From: an uncultured Nitrospinaceae bacterium
GTDB taxonomy: Bacteria; Nitrospinota; Nitrospinia; Nitrospinales; VA-1
DNA length: 20,522 nt
NCBI GenBank assembly: GCA_913043155.1
Contig: CAJWLY010000011.1
Span: 1 to 20,522 of the forward strand
Direction of reading: 5' to 3'
This document shows positions 7,416-14,343 of this stretch, in pieces (within the stretch, counting starts at the first letter, position 1; each line of letters starts with the position of its first letter). The notes below the pieces were generated by a model. It had not been told where the DNA came from. It ran no database searches and was given only the letters and a program-made list of their open reading frames with translations. The translations under genes and the position numbers were made by a program.

Positions 7416-8201
7416 TTAAAAAGCTTCACCCGGTTTTTTGGTGATCCCGAACATGTCAGTGCATAAAATACGAGCTAGATTGCAGGCCAGAGAACCCGCC
7501 ATATCTGCCGGCCCGATTCTAACAGGAGTTGGTGTGTTAAGCCGGCGCAACATTTCATCGGCCACGTAGGACCACGCGCGATGGCTTGTGGATAGACGGT
7601 AGTGGATTTTTTCCACTCCGCAGAACGGTCCCATTTCTTTAAGAACAGTGATCTTTTCGTTTTCAGATTCCTTTATAAACTGGTTGATGGTCCGAACAGC
7701 GGAAGCAGCTTCGTGGTACTCCACCCGGCTTTTGCGGAAGAAGATTCGGCGCAAAATCAGAAAATAAAATTTTCCAACGTCCTGCTCAAGGTCCACGGGT
7801 ATCGTTGTGGTCAAAACGCTTGCACCGATTTCTTCCATCGTGTTGAAAAGAGTTTTCAGTCCCAAGATAATCTTTTCCGCAGAAACGCCGTACATGATGT
7901 CGTTGCCGATGTCCGTGACGAGAGCGACGATCATCCTTTTGCTTTTACTTTTATCCTTCGCTACGTTTAGAATTCCACAGTTGAGGATTGGAGGATAGAC
8001 CGCGCTTAGGATACCTCCTTCTGTGATATATGCCCGGCCCGGCCCCAAGGCATGTAGAAACTCGACCGGTCGCGGTGACAGGCAACGCGTGAGACAATTC
8101 ATTAATCCGTAACTGGCTCGCGCAAGGTTGCTGGCTCCGAGTAGGATAAAAAGCGCTGGGGAGGCGTGGCTTCCATCAGGTGATCTGGTTTCAGTTTGCA
8201 T
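7416..8201 (-). CDS. SGNH-hydrolase-like protein, function unknown
   Basis: A 261-residue protein with features of the SGNH/GDSL hydrolase fold. ALFILLGASNLARASYGLM near the N-terminus resembles block I, but with GASN in place of GDS. VTDIGNDIMYG resembles block III (GxND), and a late His in VEKIHYRLSTSHRAW could be the catalytic histidine. The substrate is unknown; lipid or carbohydrate esters are typical of the fold. No signal peptide is evident, so it is probably cytoplasmic. I chose ATG 8201; an in-frame GTG at 8225 adds eight residues. Neither has a good Shine-Dalgarno. It lies between ftsK and a PlsC-like acyltransferase gene, which weakly suggests lipid metabolism. Confidence 0.6.
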   Translation of the reverse strand: MQTETRSPDGSHASPALFILLGASNLARASYGLMNCLTRCLSPRPVEFLHALGPGRAYITEGGILSAVYPPILNCGILNVAKDKSKSKRMIVALVTDIGNDIMYGVSAEKIILGLKTLFNTMEEIGASVLTTTIPVDLEQDVGKFYFLILRRIFFRKSRVEYHEAASAVRTINQFIKESENEKITVLKEMGPFCGVEKIHYRLSTSHRAWSYVADEMLRRLNTPTPVRIGPADMAGSLACNLARILCTDMFGITKKPGEAF

Positions 8202-8401
8202 GGGCGCAGACCGGCAGGCATTCACAGGCCGTGGGCTTCAAGATGAAACGGATTTTTCTTTTTTCCAGAGATAAATTTTGGCTTAGCTGGGCCGCGTAGA
8301 CAGGAGGGTGAAAAAAAGAATCAGCAGGCAGACAGGGATGTAAAAAGTTTTCCACACCGGTTGTGCTCCAGGACAGGAGCTGCTTCCGGCACTTGGACCC
8401 G

Positions 8402-10723
8402 CTATTCAACGGGGATGGGATTGACGTAAATTTCACGTGGTCTGATCCCGTCCGAGGGCCCCACCACCCCATCCCGTTCCATGGTTTCTATGATCCGAGC
8501 CGCCCGGTTATAACCTACCCGCAACCTTCTTTGTACATAGGAAATCGAAGCCTGTCGATCGCGAGCGACCAGGGCCACCGCCTCGTCATATTTTTCGTCG
8601 TAATCTTCTTCATTTTCTGACTTTTCCTCTCCGGTGGTGGCGACGCTGAAAATCTCATCTTTATATTCGGGTCTTTTCTGCTTTTTGATCGCATTGAGAA
8701 TTCGGCGCATTTCTTCATCGCTTACCATGGCACCGTGGATTCGTATCAGACGGTGAGTGCCTGGTGGCATGAACAGCATGTCGCCTTTCCCGAGAAGTTT
8801 TTCGGCGCCTATGGAGTCGAGGATGGTCCGTGAATCTACCCGCGAGGTCACCTTGTAGGAAATACGGGACGGAAAATTGGTTTTGATGATTCCCGTTAGA
8901 ACGTCGACGGAGGGACGCTGGGTGGCGACGATCAGGTGAATTCCGGCAGCGCGGGCCATTTGAGCAAGCCGGGTGAGAGCATCTTCAACGCCCTTGGAAG
9001 CCACCATCATGAGGTCGGCCAATTCATCGATAACGATTACGATATATGGCAAGCACGCAGGAGGCTCGATTGGTTTGTCATCTTCATCCTCCAGGGTTTC
9101 GCCCAATTCTTCAGTATGTGGTTTAATCTGTTTCTTGTTTTTCTTCTCCCACCGGCTCAGTTCCTCTTCATATTCCCTTTGCAGTTTTTCCACCTTGTTG
9201 TTGAAACCGCCGATGTTTCGGACTCCCAGATTCGCCATCATCTCGTAACGGTTTTCCATTTCCTGGACAGCCCAAGTCAGGGCGGCGGCGGCTTTTTTCG
9301 GGTTGGTCACAACCGGAGCGATCAAGTGAGGGATGCCATCGTAAATCGAAAGTTCCAGCATCTTCGGGTCCACCATGATCATCTTAACTTCATCAGGCGT
9401 GGCGTTGAGAAGCAGACTGCAGACCATGGCGTTCAGTCCGACGCTTTTACCCGATCCGGTCGAACCGGCCATCAATAGATGCGGGATTGTCGCCAAATCC
9501 TGCACGACGGGTTCACCGATGTTGTCTTTTCCGATGGCCATCGTCAGTTTGGAACCAGATTCGGCAAACTCCCTGGATGTTATAATCTCCTTGAAGGAAA
9601 CGATTTCCTTTCGCGTATTGGGGATCTCGATCCCGACCACGGGTTTCCCGGGAACGGGCGCCAGGATGCGTAGGCTAAGCGCGCGCATCGCCAGAGCGAG
9701 GTCGTCGGTGAGCGAAAGGATGCGGCTAACCTTGACCCCCGGAGCGGGTTCGAACTCGTACAGAGTGATGACTGGACCCGGAAGCACTTGCACAACCTTA
9801 CCCTCTACGCCGAAATCGGCGAGCTTGCGTTCAAGAATCGCACTACTGACGAGAATCTCCTCTTTCAGTTGTTCGGAATCTTCCATGGGCGGCGGATCGT
9901 CCAGTAGGTCGGTGGATGGAATCTGGTAGTCGCCTGCCTGAGTTGCCGGCAGTAGCTCTTCAACAACGAACTCCGGTTTCTTTTCTTTTTTCCTGGGCGC
10001 GGGCGCAACAGCTTGCTGTGATTCGGAGGGTTTGGTACGGGTAACGATCACCGGTTTTCTCACGTCAAGTTTTTCCAGCGGATCTTCCTTTGTTTTGCAG
10101 GCTTCACAAAAAATTCGAGTCCACTCTGTTCCCGCTTCCCGCATATAAACGATACCCCGGATCAATTGTTTAAAAACCGCCCCGAAAGACTTACCCGCTA
10201 CCTCCAGCATGGCATTGACAGTCGTTCCCATTACCCCAAGGAGTGAGGCGAGGATTAGTGTGGACAGGAGAATCGTGGCTCCCATCATGTTGAGCCATGT
10301 CACCAGGAACCCGCCCAGGGTTTCGCCCGTGATGCCCCCTGTCTGAACAGCGCCTTTGAACAGGGGATCGGATTCAAATTGAACCGCGCACAGGGCACAG
10401 AGTCCGACCAGTAAAATGATTCCTGACCCTAACCGCACCGGCCAGTGGTAAAATTCCCTTCCGCGAACAAGCGCCCACCCGAGAATCAACGTGACCAAGG
10501 GGAAGAAGTAAGCACCGCTTCCAAATAGCTGAGCTAGCCCATCGGAAACATAGGCGCCCACTTTGCCACCAGAATTTGTAACCTCAACCTGACCGGATAA
10601 CGACGTATTGAACGACGGGTCGACCGGAGAATACGTTACAAGAGAAATGACGGCGAACAAGGTGAAGGCCAAGGTTGCAATTCCTAAGAAATCGCGGACC
10701 AGGATGGAGATTTTTTCATTCAT
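8402..10723 (-). CDS. ftsK: DNA translocase FtsK
   Basis: The 773-residue hexameric motor pumps DNA at the division septum and activates dimer resolution at dif. The N-terminal part carries about four transmembrane helices in the first 180 residues. A charged linker follows (PRKKEKKPEF), then the alpha domain and the RecA-like beta domain, with Walker A GSTGSGKS near residue 420 and Walker B IVIVIDELADLMM near residue 560. IHLIVATQRPSVDVLTG and the C-terminal gamma winged helix (RRLRVGYNRAARIIETMERD) are also present, so it should read oriented KOPS-type sites. The ATG start overlaps the nadB stop region by 8 nt, implying coupled translation. Length and order match the shorter FtsK/SpoIIIE forms. 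Confidence 0.97.
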   Translation of the reverse strand: MNEKISILVRDFLGIATLAFTLFAVISLVTYSPVDPSFNTSLSGQVEVTNSGGKVGAYVSDGLAQLFGSGAYFFPLVTLILGWALVRGREFYHWPVRLGSGIILLVGLCALCAVQFESDPLFKGAVQTGGITGETLGGFLVTWLNMMGATILLSTLILASLLGVMGTTVNAMLEVAGKSFGAVFKQLIRGIVYMREAGTEWTRIFCEACKTKEDPLEKLDVRKPVIVTRTKPSESQQAVAPAPRKKEKKPEFVVEELLPATQAGDYQIPSTDLLDDPPPMEDSEQLKEEILVSSAILERKLADFGVEGKVVQVLPGPVITLYEFEPAPGVKVSRILSLTDDLALAMRALSLRILAPVPGKPVVGIEIPNTRKEIVSFKEIITSREFAESGSKLTMAIGKDNIGEPVVQDLATIPHLLMAGSTGSGKSVGLNAMVCSLLLNATPDEVKMIMVDPKMLELSIYDGIPHLIAPVVTNPKKAAAALTWAVQEMENRYEMMANLGVRNIGGFNNKVEKLQREYEEELSRWEKKNKKQIKPHTEELGETLEDEDDKPIEPPACLPYIVIVIDELADLMMVASKGVEDALTRLAQMARAAGIHLIVATQRPSVDVLTGIIKTNFPSRISYKVTSRVDSRTILDSIGAEKLLGKGDMLFMPPGTHRLIRIHGAMVSDEEMRRILNAIKKQKRPEYKDEIFSVATTGEEKSENEEDYDEKYDEAVALVARDRQASISYVQRRLRVGYNRAARIIETMERDGVVGPSDGIRPREIYVNPIPVE

Positions 10724-12377
10724 GGGGTGTGGTCCTAGATGAGGGTTGAGTTATCAATCGCCGTGTGGTGTCTTGAAGCACGGTATCCTTTTTCCAGTTT
10801 TCGTCATCTAAATGCGGGTAATCCAAAGTGAAGTGGAGTCCGCGACTTTCTTTTCGTTTCAGAGCTCCCTGTATAATCAACTGTGCTGTGAGCGCAATGT
10901 TTCTTAGTTCCAAGGTGTCTTTTGTGATGGTGAAGTTCCAGTAGTATTCCTTGATTTCGTCCAGCAGCAACTGAATGCGCCGTTCGGCGCGGTAGAGCCG
11001 CTTATCAGAACGTACGATTCCTACGTAGTTCCACATGAGCCGTCGTATTTCATCCCAGTTGTGCGAAACGACGACTGATTCGTCACTATCGACGGCGCTT
11101 CCGCTGTTCCATGCCGGGATGTCGTGGGCGGTAGAGTGGTTAAAATTCTCCTTTTTAAGCAATGAAGCCGCTTTTATAACAGCCCTGTGGGACAATACCA
11201 ACCCCTCCAGGAGTGAATTAGACGCCAATCGGTTGGCCCCGTGCAGCCCGGAATAACAAACTTCGCCGCTGGCAAAGAGATTGCGAATATTGGTTTGTCC
11301 GTCGGGATCCACAACAACTCCGCCGCACATATAATGTGCAGCCGGTACTACGGGGACGGGCTCCCGCTCCATATCGAATCCGAATCGTAGGCAGGTCTGG
11401 TAGATATTGGGGAACCGCTCACGTGTGCGATATCCTTCAATATGAGTGGTGTCCAGATAGACACAATCGTCGCCGCTTTTTTTCATTTCATAGTCGATGG
11501 CGCGGGCCACGATGTCCCTTGGCGCGAGGCATCCCAGGGAATGGTGGTTTTCCATGAACGTGCTTCCATCCTTCAGCCGCAGGATTCCTCCTTCACCCCG
11601 CACCGTTTCGGAAATCAAAAACGATTTTGCCTGAGGATGGTAAAGACAGGTCGGGTGAAATTGAATGAACTCCATATTGGCAATTCGGGCTCCGGCCCGG
11701 TGGGCCGCAGCTATGCCGTCGCCTGTGGCTATGTCCGGATTAGAGGTGTAGAGGTACACCTTGCCCGCTCCGCCGGTGGCGAGGAGGGTGATTTTCCCTA
11801 CGAATGTTTTGACTTGGTTCGAGGTTACGTTGAGTGCATAGAGTCCCAGTGCTTCGTCGCGCGCACTTCCCGGTTCGACCTTGGTATCGAGTCGGGCCAG
11901 GGTAATGAAGTCGATCAGCATATGGTGCGGGAAGATTTCGATGTTGTCTTTGCTTATAACCGCTTCGATAAGCGTGTGTTCGATTTCTCTTCCAGTGAGG
12001 TCGTTGGCGTGAAGGATACGATCTCTGGAGTGCCCTCCTTCGCGACTGAGGTGGTAATCCTCGCCATGAATACGGGTGAACTCGGCGCCCAGGCCGATCA
12101 ATTCGCGCACACAGGCTGGCCCTTCCCTGCAGATGATGCGCACAACATCTTCACGACACAATCCGCGTCCCGCTTCCAGTGTGTCTTCGGTATGCAGTTC
12201 GAAGGAATCGTCATCGGTCATGACAGAGGCGATTCCGCCCTGAGCGTAGCGGGTGGTGGACTCTTCAAGCTCGCCTTTGGTGATGATTGCCACCGAACCG
12301 AATTGGGAGGCCTTGAGGGCAAAGGTCAAACCCGCGATGCCACTGCCTAGAATGAGGAAATCCTTTTCGATGTACAT
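10716..12377 (-). CDS. nadB: L-aspartate oxidase
   Basis: This FAD enzyme oxidises L-aspartate to iminoaspartate, the first step of de novo NAD synthesis. The 553-residue product starts MYIEKDFLILGSGIAGL with the dinucleotide-binding GxGxAG loop. It contains STTRYAQGGIA, LSREGGHSRDRILHA, FIQFHPTCLYHP, SETVRGEGG, AAHYMCGGV and ANRLASNSLLEG, which together hold the His, Ser/Thr, Glu and Arg positions expected in NadB as opposed to fumarate reductase. The C-terminal helical domain is complete. A TATAAT-type promoter lies so close to the ATG that the mRNA may be leaderless. Its 3' end overlaps ftsK. The partner gene nadA is not in the window, while nadD lies about 2 kb away on the other strand. 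Confidence 0.97.
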   Translation of the reverse strand: MYIEKDFLILGSGIAGLTFALKASQFGSVAIITKGELEESTTRYAQGGIASVMTDDDSFELHTEDTLEAGRGLCREDVVRIICREGPACVRELIGLGAEFTRIHGEDYHLSREGGHSRDRILHANDLTGREIEHTLIEAVISKDNIEIFPHHMLIDFITLARLDTKVEPGSARDEALGLYALNVTSNQVKTFVGKITLLATGGAGKVYLYTSNPDIATGDGIAAAHRAGARIANMEFIQFHPTCLYHPQAKSFLISETVRGEGGILRLKDGSTFMENHHSLGCLAPRDIVARAIDYEMKKSGDDCVYLDTTHIEGYRTRERFPNIYQTCLRFGFDMEREPVPVVPAAHYMCGGVVVDPDGQTNIRNLFASGEVCYSGLHGANRLASNSLLEGLVLSHRAVIKAASLLKKENFNHSTAHDIPAWNSGSAVDSDESVVVSHNWDEIRRLMWNYVGIVRSDKRLYRAERRIQLLLDEIKEYYWNFTITKDTLELRNIALTAQLIIQGALKRKESRGLHFTLDYPHLDDENWKKDTVLQDTTRRLITQPSSRTTPHE

Positions 12378-12383
12378 ACTCGA

Positions 12384-12412
12384 ATTATAGATATTTAACC
12401 CTTTGATATCAA
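12384..12412 (-). promoter_or_regulatory. Promoter immediately before nadB
   Basis: On the minus strand TTGATA (complement of 12407-12412), a 17-nt spacer and a perfect TATAAT (complement of 12384-12389) form a strong sigma70-like promoter. Only six bases, TCGAGT, separate the -10 box from the nadB ATG, so transcription would begin at or within a base or two of the start codon. No Shine-Dalgarno is visible, in keeping with a leaderless message. It would drive nadB-ftsK and perhaps the genes beyond. Confidence 0.6.
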
Positions 12413-12583
12413 TAGGATAATAGAGGTATGGATGAAGAGGTGGGTTGGTGGACCCTTCGAGGGATCAATCTTCGGAAGCGGATTTAAGAGCAGGGAAATG
12501 GGAACGCCCTGTCGATGCCTTCTTGCCATTACGGTACAACTTTTAAAAAAGGGCCTAATAAAACCGACTCAACCCTTTCAGAT
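12413..12583. other. Spacer upstream of nadB promoter
   Basis: About 170 bp between the nadB promoter and the strong terminator at 12584. Short open frames exist on the plus strand, but none has a ribosome binding site or protein-like composition. I see nothing further that I can support. Confidence 0.4.
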
Positions 12584-12624
12584 AAAAAGGGGCCGGCTGT
12601 TGCCAGCCAACCCCCTTTAGTTTT
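12584..12624. terminator. Strong, apparently bidirectional intrinsic terminator
   Basis: The stem pairs AAAGGGG with CCCCCTTT on the outside and GGCTG with CAGCC on the inside, around a short loop. On the minus strand it is followed by TTTTT (complement of 12584-12588), correctly placed to end the transcript of the small membrane-protein gene that stops at 12688. On the plus strand it is followed by TTTAGTTTTT, so it could also stop antisense transcription. It insulates the small-protein genes from the nadB operon. Confidence 0.82.
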
Positions 12625-12687
12625 TCTAAATGCGCGTTCTTGGGTAATTGAGACCCCGGTTAAGAAGCCTGATTACCCCACCCTAGC

Positions 12688-12915
12688 TTACGCCGGTCCT
12701 CTGTTAAAAAGTGCGTAGACCACAGCGGCAGCGATCAAACCAACCAGACCCTGTGCCCCAAGCGATCCTATAATGCCGGAGATACTGCCAATCACATCGC
12801 CTCCGACAAATGGAACCGCTTTCCCAAACATAATTTGCACAACAATTGCTAGAGCAAGTAAAGCAATGCCCGCTTCCGTTATGGTCCTAATCCATCTTGG
12901 AATTTCGTTTAACAT
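12688..12915 (-). CDS. Small two-helix membrane protein, tandem paralogue A
   Basis: I do not recognise a family. The 75-residue product has an amphipathic N-terminus (EIPRWIRTITEAG), a first hydrophobic helix (IALLALAIVVQIMFG), a short loop with KAVPFVGGDVIG, a small-residue-rich segment and a second helix (LVGLIAAAVVYALF) ending in a short basic tail. There is no cleavable signal peptide. The start is secure: ATG with AGGAG six bases upstream. It is about two-thirds identical to the gene at 13160-13390, with the loop and LGAQGLVGL almost unchanged. A strong terminator follows, and the 244-nt spacer upstream suggests separate transcription. Holin-like, VirB2-like pilin or bacteriocin-like roles can be imagined, but none is shown. 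Confidence 0.8.
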   Translation of the reverse strand: MLNEIPRWIRTITEAGIALLALAIVVQIMFGKAVPFVGGDVIGSISGIIGSLGAQGLVGLIAAAVVYALFNRGPA

Positions 12916-13144
12916 TTTTTTCTCCTATTAAAGTTTCAGATGTGCACAACTACAACCAATTGAAAGCAGAGTTTCTTGTCAGTTGCAGACGGCCTAAAAA
13001 AACTTTACGTTTTCTCTTTCCCAAATTAGGTAAAGCAAAGGAGATCTAGAGGTTCGACCGGTGGAATTGAATTGCTTGGATAGGTTGTGTGAGAAGGTTT
13101 AGAACCTCTTTGAGGACAAGGGCAGACAGGATTTTGCCGGCTGT
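12916..13144. other. Spacer between the two small membrane-protein genes
   Basis: The spacer holds the Shine-Dalgarno of the downstream gene (TAATAGGAG just before its ATG). The rest shows no gene. An A-rich run lies at 12996-13002. I could not fix a promoter for the downstream gene here, although one is expected because the upstream paralogue ends in its own terminator. Confidence 0.45.
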
Positions 13145-13170
13145 GAAAAAACAGCCTCACTAATGTGAGG
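13145..13170 (-). terminator. Intrinsic terminator overlapping the stop of paralogue B
   Basis: On the minus strand CCTCAC, a four-base loop ATTA, then GTGAGG form a compact hairpin followed by CTGTTTTTT. The TAG stop codon of the small membrane-protein gene lies across the loop and the 3' arm of this hairpin, so termination occurs immediately at the end of the coding sequence, and a ribosome at the stop codon would cover the stem. Confidence 0.75.
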
Positions 13171-13390
13171 GTTGTCGGGTGAAAATTGTATAGATCACAG
13201 CAACGGCGGCTAGGCCAACCAAACCCTGTGCCCCAAGTGCAGCTACGATTGAGGTGATGCTCCCAATCACATCGCCTCCGATGAATGGGACCACTTTCCC
13301 AAACAAAATTTGGAGAACTATTGCGAGGGCAAGCAACGCAACCCCTGCCTCCGTTAGCTTCCTGACCCATCTGATGATGTCATCAAACAT
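13160..13390 (-). CDS. Small two-helix membrane protein, tandem paralogue B
   Basis: The 76-residue product is homologous to the one encoded at 12688-12915 and has the same plan: an N-terminal amphipathic stretch DIIRWVRKLTEAG, helix ALLALAIVLQILFG, conserved loop KVVPFIGGDVIGSI, helix LVGLAAVAVIYTIF, and tail TRQPSH. Differences are mostly conservative (Ile/Val/Leu exchanges), as expected for a protein under purifying selection. The start is ATG 13390 with AGGAG eight bases upstream. The TAG stop is embedded in an intrinsic terminator. Function is unknown. The conserved Gly-Gly-Asp in the turn and the LGAQG motif are the likely functional signatures. The prepilin gene lies upstream on the same strand. 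Confidence 0.8.
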   Translation of the reverse strand: MFDDIIRWVRKLTEAGVALLALAIVLQILFGKVVPFIGGDVIGSITSIVAALGAQGLVGLAAVAVIYTIFTRQPSH

Positions 13391-13444
13391 TTTTAGTCTC
13401 CTAAAAAAGTTAAGAAATCGGGCAAGGCCAACAATACCAATACC

Positions 13445-13468
13445 TAGTATCCCGATATCAGGGTACTA
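13445..13468. promoter_or_regulatory. Imperfect inverted repeat upstream of paralogue B
   Basis: TAGTATCCC and GGGTACTA, separated by GATATCA, form a dyad with one bulged base about 55 nt upstream of the start codon. A TTGACA hexamer lies on the minus strand just beyond it (complement of 13482-13487), but no matching -10 box sits at the right distance. The dyad is a plausible operator or leader hairpin; the evidence is positional only. Confidence 0.35.
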
Positions 13469-13580
13469 CACTATATTGGGGTGTCAACAAAATTCTGCAC
13501 GCCTGGGCCTGCAGCGAAATTGGCCAAAAGAGTGGATTTTTGCGCTATTTGGCTCCACCCCTGCCTGCGAACAACTCACC

Positions 13581-13597
13581 CCAGGCATGTTGCCTGG
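13581..13597. repeat. Perfect hairpin downstream of prepilin gene
   Basis: CCAGGCA-TGT-TGCCTGG is a perfect 7-bp GC-rich inverted repeat 43 nt past the prepilin stop on the minus strand. There is no T-run on either side, so it is not a classical intrinsic terminator. It could protect the 3' end of the pilin mRNA. Confidence 0.5.
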
Positions 13598-13639
13598 AAT
13601 GGAGAAGCTCTAAAAAAGACGGATCAAGAACCGGCAAAA

Positions 13640-14011
13640 TCAGCTGATATTGCCTTTACTATCGATTGTATAAGTGGTGTTGCTTGAGGAATGCTTGGCT
13701 GTTGCCGAGAAGTCCTTTTCTTTACTGGCGGAAATGGCAACGTTGACGTCTTCGGACTGGCTGTAACCCTGCTGCGTAGCGGTGGCTATGGTGCAATCGC
13801 TGGAACCCGTGTTCTCTTTCCAGTGGGCATGACACGCCAGGTACAGGTTGTTCAGGTTGGCCTTGGCGTCTTTGTTGTACCTGAGCATTTTGTACTCGCC
13901 GAGTTGGGGGATAGCGATCGCTGCGAGGATACCAATAATCGTGATAATGATCAGGAATTCGATCAGGGGAAAACCTTTTTCATTTCCGGCACGAGCATTT
14001 TTTGATGACAT
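13640..14011 (-). CDS. Type IV prepilin (PilA/PilE-like)
   Basis: A 123-residue pilin precursor. A 12-13-residue basic leader ends at Gly, followed by the prepilin peptidase/methylation motif G-FPLIEFLIIITIIGILA, with Glu at +5 and the long hydrophobic N-terminal helix. The mature body has two cysteines (LYLACHAHW and SSDCTIA), suggesting the usual disulphide, and ends in a Ser/Thr-rich segment with TYTIDSKGNIS. Pro at +2 and Phe at +6 depart from the common FTLIEL. The start is ATG 14011 with AGGAG about ten bases upstream. The product would be an assembled pilus subunit or minor pilin in the cell envelope. No other pilus genes are in the window, and a long regulatory-looking region lies upstream. 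Confidence 0.9.
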   Translation of the reverse strand: MSSKNARAGNEKGFPLIEFLIIITIIGILAAIAIPQLGEYKMLRYNKDAKANLNNLYLACHAHWKENTGSSDCTIATATQQGYSQSEDVNVAISASKEKDFSATAKHSSSNTTYTIDSKGNIS

Positions 14012-14343
14012 CCTTTTGATTCTCCTTATTTGTCAAGTTGCCCGGAAAAAACCGATTTACTTCCAGGTCAAGTCAGTCCCTGAGCCGTATTTTGGAATAC
14101 GGAATTTCAGGTTGGATACAGAATATTGAGAAACGCTTCAAAAGTAAATGAACTATTAAGATATTCCCGGTGAGTGAAAGATTAATTTCAGGTTGGGAAA
14201 TACGTTAAAATGACCCATTATGCTGCCTGATTGAAAAAAGAATTATCGGGACAAAATTAAATAACTTGTATCCAAAGGAGCGGTCTCGGGTCCGGGGCAA
14301 TCACTGAACGTGAGTGAGCGTTTGTTGTACGCAAGGGCAAGCC
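14012..14343. promoter_or_regulatory. Divergent intergenic region between prepilin and nadD
   Basis: These 332 bp must hold the promoters for two divergent genes. They contain a perfect hairpin at 14085-14102 and a 13-bp direct repeat, AATTTCAGGTTGG, at 14103-14115 and 14184-14196. No consensus sigma70 or sigma54 promoter can be fixed with confidence. TTTACT, a 17-nt spacer and TATTCT on the minus strand (around 14123-14151) is a weak candidate for the pilin gene. An AAAGGAG at 14274-14280 on the plus strand has no start codon at a useful distance. Confidence 0.4.
14085..14102. repeat. Perfect inverted repeat upstream of prepilin gene
   Basis: CCGTATT-TTGG-AATACGG is a perfect 7-bp dyad 74 nt upstream of the prepilin start, directly next to one copy of a 13-bp direct repeat. 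It may be an operator or a leader hairpin. Neither side has a T-run long enough for an intrinsic terminator. Confidence 0.5.

Noticed and set aside
8330..8400. Short GCTCC/GGAGC hairpin after ftsK as a terminator
   Set aside because: Only five base pairs with no adjacent T-run; too weak to annotate.
8990..9200. Charged insertion before the FtsK Walker B motif as a novelty
   Set aside because: FtsK proteins commonly have a variable stretch between the GVRNI segment and Walker B, so this is ordinary variation.
8936..9929. Two plus-strand frames of 180 and 184 codons opposite ftsK
   Set aside because: Both are antisense to the conserved motor domain of ftsK and carry no recognisable motif.
11442..12350. 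302-codon open frame on the plus strand opposite nadB
   Set aside because: It lies wholly inside nadB on the other strand, has no family motifs or ribosome binding site, and mirrors the codon bias of nadB.
12432..12718. Plus-strand short frames across the terminator upstream of nadB
   Set aside because: They run through a strong terminator hairpin and have no ribosome binding site or homology signal.
13026..13370. 114-codon minus-strand frame overlapping paralogue B
   Set aside because: It is an out-of-frame shadow of the small membrane-protein gene, which has the proper Shine-Dalgarno and a conserved paralogue.
13482..13487. TTGACA hexamer as -35 of a promoter for paralogue B
   Set aside because: At 16-18 nt downstream there is no TATAAT-like hexamer, so a promoter cannot be supported.
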